Positions 61,531 through 64,000 of a DNA stretch of 64,000 bases are shown here, in pieces. The stretch's first letter is position 1, and every line of letters begins with the position of its first letter. The stretch is from Leishmania martiniquensis (lineage: Eukaryota > Euglenozoa > Kinetoplastea > Trypanosomatida > Trypanosomatidae), in NCBI RefSeq assembly GCF_017916325.1, contig NC_090163.1, positions 441,501 through 505,500 on the forward strand. The letters are read 5' to 3'. A program made the position numbers and the translations under genes. Below the pieces are notes generated by a model. That model ran no database searches, had not been told where the DNA came from, and was given only the letters and a program-made list of their open reading frames with translations.

Positions 61531-64000
61531 ATGCGCGTGGATCGCGGCGACGCAGAAGACATGCGTCGCTCTAAGGCGCGCGCAAAGCAGCAGCGCTGGC
61601 AGGAGCGCAAAGAACGCTCCAAAGAGAGCCGTGATGAGATTGACCAGCTGCGGCGCCGCTGCGCCGACATGCGTCGCGACTTGGAGGCCATTGCCGAGTC
61701 CAACGAGGCGAACACGGCAGCAGAGCATCAATATGCCAAGTTTACGGAACTCCCCATCTCACAGCGCACTCAGATGGGGCTGGAGCGCGGCCATTACACG
61801 ATACTCACACCCATTCAGAAAGGCGCGCTTCACCTGGCGCTCGCCGGCTTGGACGTCCTCGGCGCGGCGAAGACGGGCTCCGGCAAGACCCTCTGCTTCG
61901 TGATCCCTGTGCTGGAGCGACTCTACCTCGAGCACTGGTCATCGGACATGGGTGTTGGGGCACTGCTTCTGAGTCCCACGCGCGAGTTGGCGCTTCAGAT
62001 TTTCAAAGTGATGCAAATTGTCGGCTACAAGCATGTCCTCTCGGCTGCGCTTCTCACCGGCGGCCGCGATGTGGGGGAGGAGCGCAAACGTCTACACGCC
62101 ATCAGCATAATTGTCGGGACCCCCGGTCGCATTCTTCACCACCTGCAGGACGACGCGGAGCTCGTCCTCGACAACATGCAGCTCTTTTGCATGGATGAGG
62201 CAGACCGGCTGCTCGACATGGGCTTCCGTGAGGCCATCACAAACATCCTGCAGTACCTGCCCCCGCAGCGGCAGTCCCTCCTCTTCTCCGCAACGCAGAC
62301 GAGTGATGTGCAGATGCTGGCCCAGATGTCACTGAAGAATCCGCGCTACCTCTCCACACAGGCCATCACAGCCGCTCCCACGCCAACGACTCTGTGTCAG
62401 AATTTCATCATTGTCGAGCTGGACAGGAAGCTGGATGCGCTGCTGATGTTTCTCAAGCGCCACCCCAACGACAAGATCGTCGTCTTTGTGAGCACCTGTA
62501 ACCAGGTAAAGTTCATGCACTTAGCCTTCTCGAAGATCCTCAAGAAGATGCGCATCCCCTCCATGTGTCTGACCAGCAAGATGAAGCAGTTCCGTCGCGA
62601 GGAGGTGTTCCTGACCTTCTGCCGCTGCAAGTCGGCTGTGCTCTTCTGTACAGACATCGCCGCACGCGGGCTGGATTTTCCGCTCGTGCACTGGGTGGTG
62701 CAGTACGACTGCCCGGAAAGCGCGCAGACCTACATTCACCGGGCCGGCCGCACGGCGCGTGCTGGGGCACGTGGCGCGAGCATACTCTTCCTCACCCCAC
62801 GTGAGACACCGATGCTGAGCTATCTGCATCACAAGCACATCCCGCTGCGTGAAATTGCGATCAAGCCCGACTACCTGACCTCGTCGCAGGAAATATTCGT
62901 CGCACTGGTGGTACAGGGGCTGAAGTACGAGGCACAGAAGGCCTTCATCGCGTACCTGCGCTCCCTCTACTTCGCCTCTAACAAGAACGTTTTCGAGGTT
63001 GGATCCGTCGACGTGGAGGCCTTTGCGAAGTCACTCGGCTTGCTTGTTGTACCTGACATGTCAGAGCTGCATAGCCTGCGAAGAAGCGCCAAGAATTTGC
63101 CGTGGGACGTCGTCAACTTCATCGCTCAGCGTAGTGGTGGCGGCCGCGATAAAGCTGGCAGCACCATGACGCGGAAGGAGAAGCACTTGAAAGCGGCGGA
63201 CATGTACCGCGTTATAGAGCAGAAACAGCGTTTTGCGAACAAGAAGGGTGCCCTAGGCAGCGATGGCCCAAATAAGAATGACGGGCTTGCGGGTGACGCC
63301 CTCAGCGACAGCGACAGCGACGACTTCCTTGTAAAAAAGACGCCAACTGAAGCTTCTGGTCGTGTCGCCGTCGGCCCCATCAAGGCTGGCACCGTTGCGA
63401 CGGACTCGCACCCGCTGCACCTGACAGTAGAGGAGCGCCTCGCCGGCATCTCCAAGAACAAGCGCCGAAAGCTCATTGAAAACGCCGACATCCGCGTGCG
63501 CGATTTGGGTCTCAACCAGCGCATCGTCTTCCATGACGACGACGAGTCCGACGACGAGGGCGACACCAGCAGGAGGGGCCACAGCAGCGGCGTGAAGGCG
63601 AGCCCTGCACGCTCGTCTCCTAGTGACAGCGACGCTAGCGAGGAACCTGGCACGAGCAAGACGATCCTGCTCAAGGAGGCGGCGGCGCGACGCCAAACTG
63701 AAGGTCCAGGAGAGAGTGAGGGCAGTGAAGGCAGCGCCGACTTCACGACCAAGCTGCAGACGCGCGTGCAAGCCAGCAAGGCGGACGACCTCGAGCGTGC
63801 CAAAAAGATGCGGCGGCTGCGGCGTCTCCAAAGGCTTGGCCGCGTATCCCGCAGGTTGACAATTGAGGCGAGCGGTGTGAAAACGGCCGACGGCGGGCCT
63901 CGCCCCATCAACTCGGATGACGATGCGAATGATGGTAGTGGCGACTACTACGACAAGGACGTGGACGGCAGCGACGCCGAGAGTACCGGCTCCATCAGCG
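61531..64000 (+). CDS. DEAD-box RNA helicase, DBP4/DDX10-like (cut by window end)
   Basis: The first 823 codons of an ATP-dependent RNA helicase; the frame is open to the last base, so the C-terminus is missing. All core motifs are present: Q motif (YTILTPIQ), I (AAKTGSGKT, Lys119), Ia (SPTRELALQ), Ib (TPGRI), II (DEAD, 222-225), III (SAT), IV (VVFVSTCNQ), V (ARGLDFP) and VI (HRAGRTAR). The helicase core spans about 70-460. The phrases VLGAAKTGSGKT, SPTRELALQIF and LLTGGRDVGEERKR match the DBP4/HCA4/DDX10 group, which acts in small-subunit ribosomal RNA processing in the nucleolus. A DBP4-type C-terminal extension begins near 440, and a long charged tail with Asp/Ser-rich runs (SDSDSDDFL, DDDESDDEGD) and basic stretches follows. 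The N-terminus is highly charged and basic, fitting nucleolar location. The group assignment is likely but rests on eye comparison. Confidence 0.93.
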   Translation, partial: MRVDRGDAEDMRRSKARAKQQRWQERKERSKESRDEIDQLRRRCADMRRDLEAIAESNEANTAAEHQYAKFTELPISQRTQMGLERGHYTILTPIQKGALHLALAGLDVLGAAKTGSGKTLCFVIPVLERLYLEHWSSDMGVGALLLSPTRELALQIFKVMQIVGYKHVLSAALLTGGRDVGEERKRLHAISIIVGTPGRILHHLQDDAELVLDNMQLFCMDEADRLLDMGFREAITNILQYLPPQRQSLLFSATQTSDVQMLAQMSLKNPRYLSTQAITAAPTPTTLCQNFIIVELDRKLDALLMFLKRHPNDKIVVFVSTCNQVKFMHLAFSKILKKMRIPSMCLTSKMKQFRREEVFLTFCRCKSAVLFCTDIAARGLDFPLVHWVVQYDCPESAQTYIHRAGRTARAGARGASILFLTPRETPMLSYLHHKHIPLREIAIKPDYLTSSQEIFVALVVQGLKYEAQKAFIAYLRSLYFASNKNVFEVGSVDVEAFAKSLGLLVVPDMSELHSLRRSAKNLPWDVVNFIAQRSGGGRDKAGSTMTRKEKHLKAADMYRVIEQKQRFANKKGALGSDGPNKNDGLAGDALSDSDSDDFLVKKTPTEASGRVAVGPIKAGTVATDSHPLHLTVEERLAGISKNKRRKLIENADIRVRDLGLNQRIVFHDDDESDDEGDTSRRGHSSGVKASPARSSPSDSDASEEPGTSKTILLKEAAARRQTEGPGESEGSEGSADFTTKLQTRVQASKADDLERAKKMRRLRRLQRLGRVSRRLTIEASGVKTADGGPRPINSDDDANDGSGDYYDKDVDGSDAESTGSIS

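Noticed and set aside
63126..63911. 261-codon minus-strand frame inside the helicase
   Set aside because: Antisense shadow of the Asp/Ser-rich tail; + strand frame is continuous through it.
1..64000. Search for tRNA, rRNA, snoRNA clusters, CRISPR arrays, inteins, transposons and viral genes
   Set aside because: I saw no cloverleaf-like stretch, no regular direct repeats with spacers, and no reverse transcriptase, transposase or capsid-type frame; small snoRNAs could be missed by eye.

Overview
The window looks like part of a Leishmania (or very close trypanosomatid) nuclear chromosome. Every convincing gene is an intronless open frame on the + strand with GC-rich third codon positions. The genes are separated by long spacers full of pyrimidine tracts, (CA/GT)n runs and AG dinucleotides, as expected for a polycistronic unit processed by spliced-leader trans-splicing and coupled polyadenylation. 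From memory and unchecked, the neighbourhood BiP, cytochrome P450 reductase, phenylalanine-4-hydroxylase matches the middle of Leishmania chromosome 28. I cannot name the species. I see no strand switch, tRNA, rRNA, CRISPR array or intact mobile element.

Layout: 1-3753 has no gene. Then follow the V-ATPase proteolipid (3754), an LRR protein (6264), an AN1 zinc-finger protein (9908), a small kinetoplastid-type protein with GKSRY motifs (11045), a copine (15167) and the ER chaperone BiP (17801). Next are an unrecognised disordered basic protein (22764), a protein with an FHA-like and a WWE-like domain (25915), an SMP-30/regucalcin-like protein (28408), NADPH-cytochrome P450 reductase (31349) and a BILBO1-like coiled-coil protein (34758). 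Two large unrecognised proteins (40805 and 48140) sit beside the two longest gene-free stretches. The last part holds a J-domain protein with PDZ-like segments (52813), phenylalanine-4-hydroxylase (55023), a divergent RluA-type pseudouridine synthase-like protein (57531), a coiled-coil RING protein (59501) and a DBP4/DDX10-like DEAD-box helicase that runs off the window (61531).

The genes do not form an operon in the bacterial sense. Neighbours share transcription, not a pathway. Some loose themes exist: ER function (BiP, P450 reductase), acidic compartments (V-ATPase), RNA and ribosome maturation (pseudouridine synthase-like, DEAD-box helicase), and cytoskeleton or flagellar pocket (BILBO1-like, possibly the GKSRY protein). 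I did not find one discrete new system. The best leads are unusual domain combinations: FHA-like plus WWE-like, J domain plus PDZ-like, the altered pseudouridine synthase active site, and the BILBO1-like protein. Starts were chosen at the first in-frame ATG that fits a plausible splice acceptor; several longer frames begin with GTG or TTG and were trimmed.
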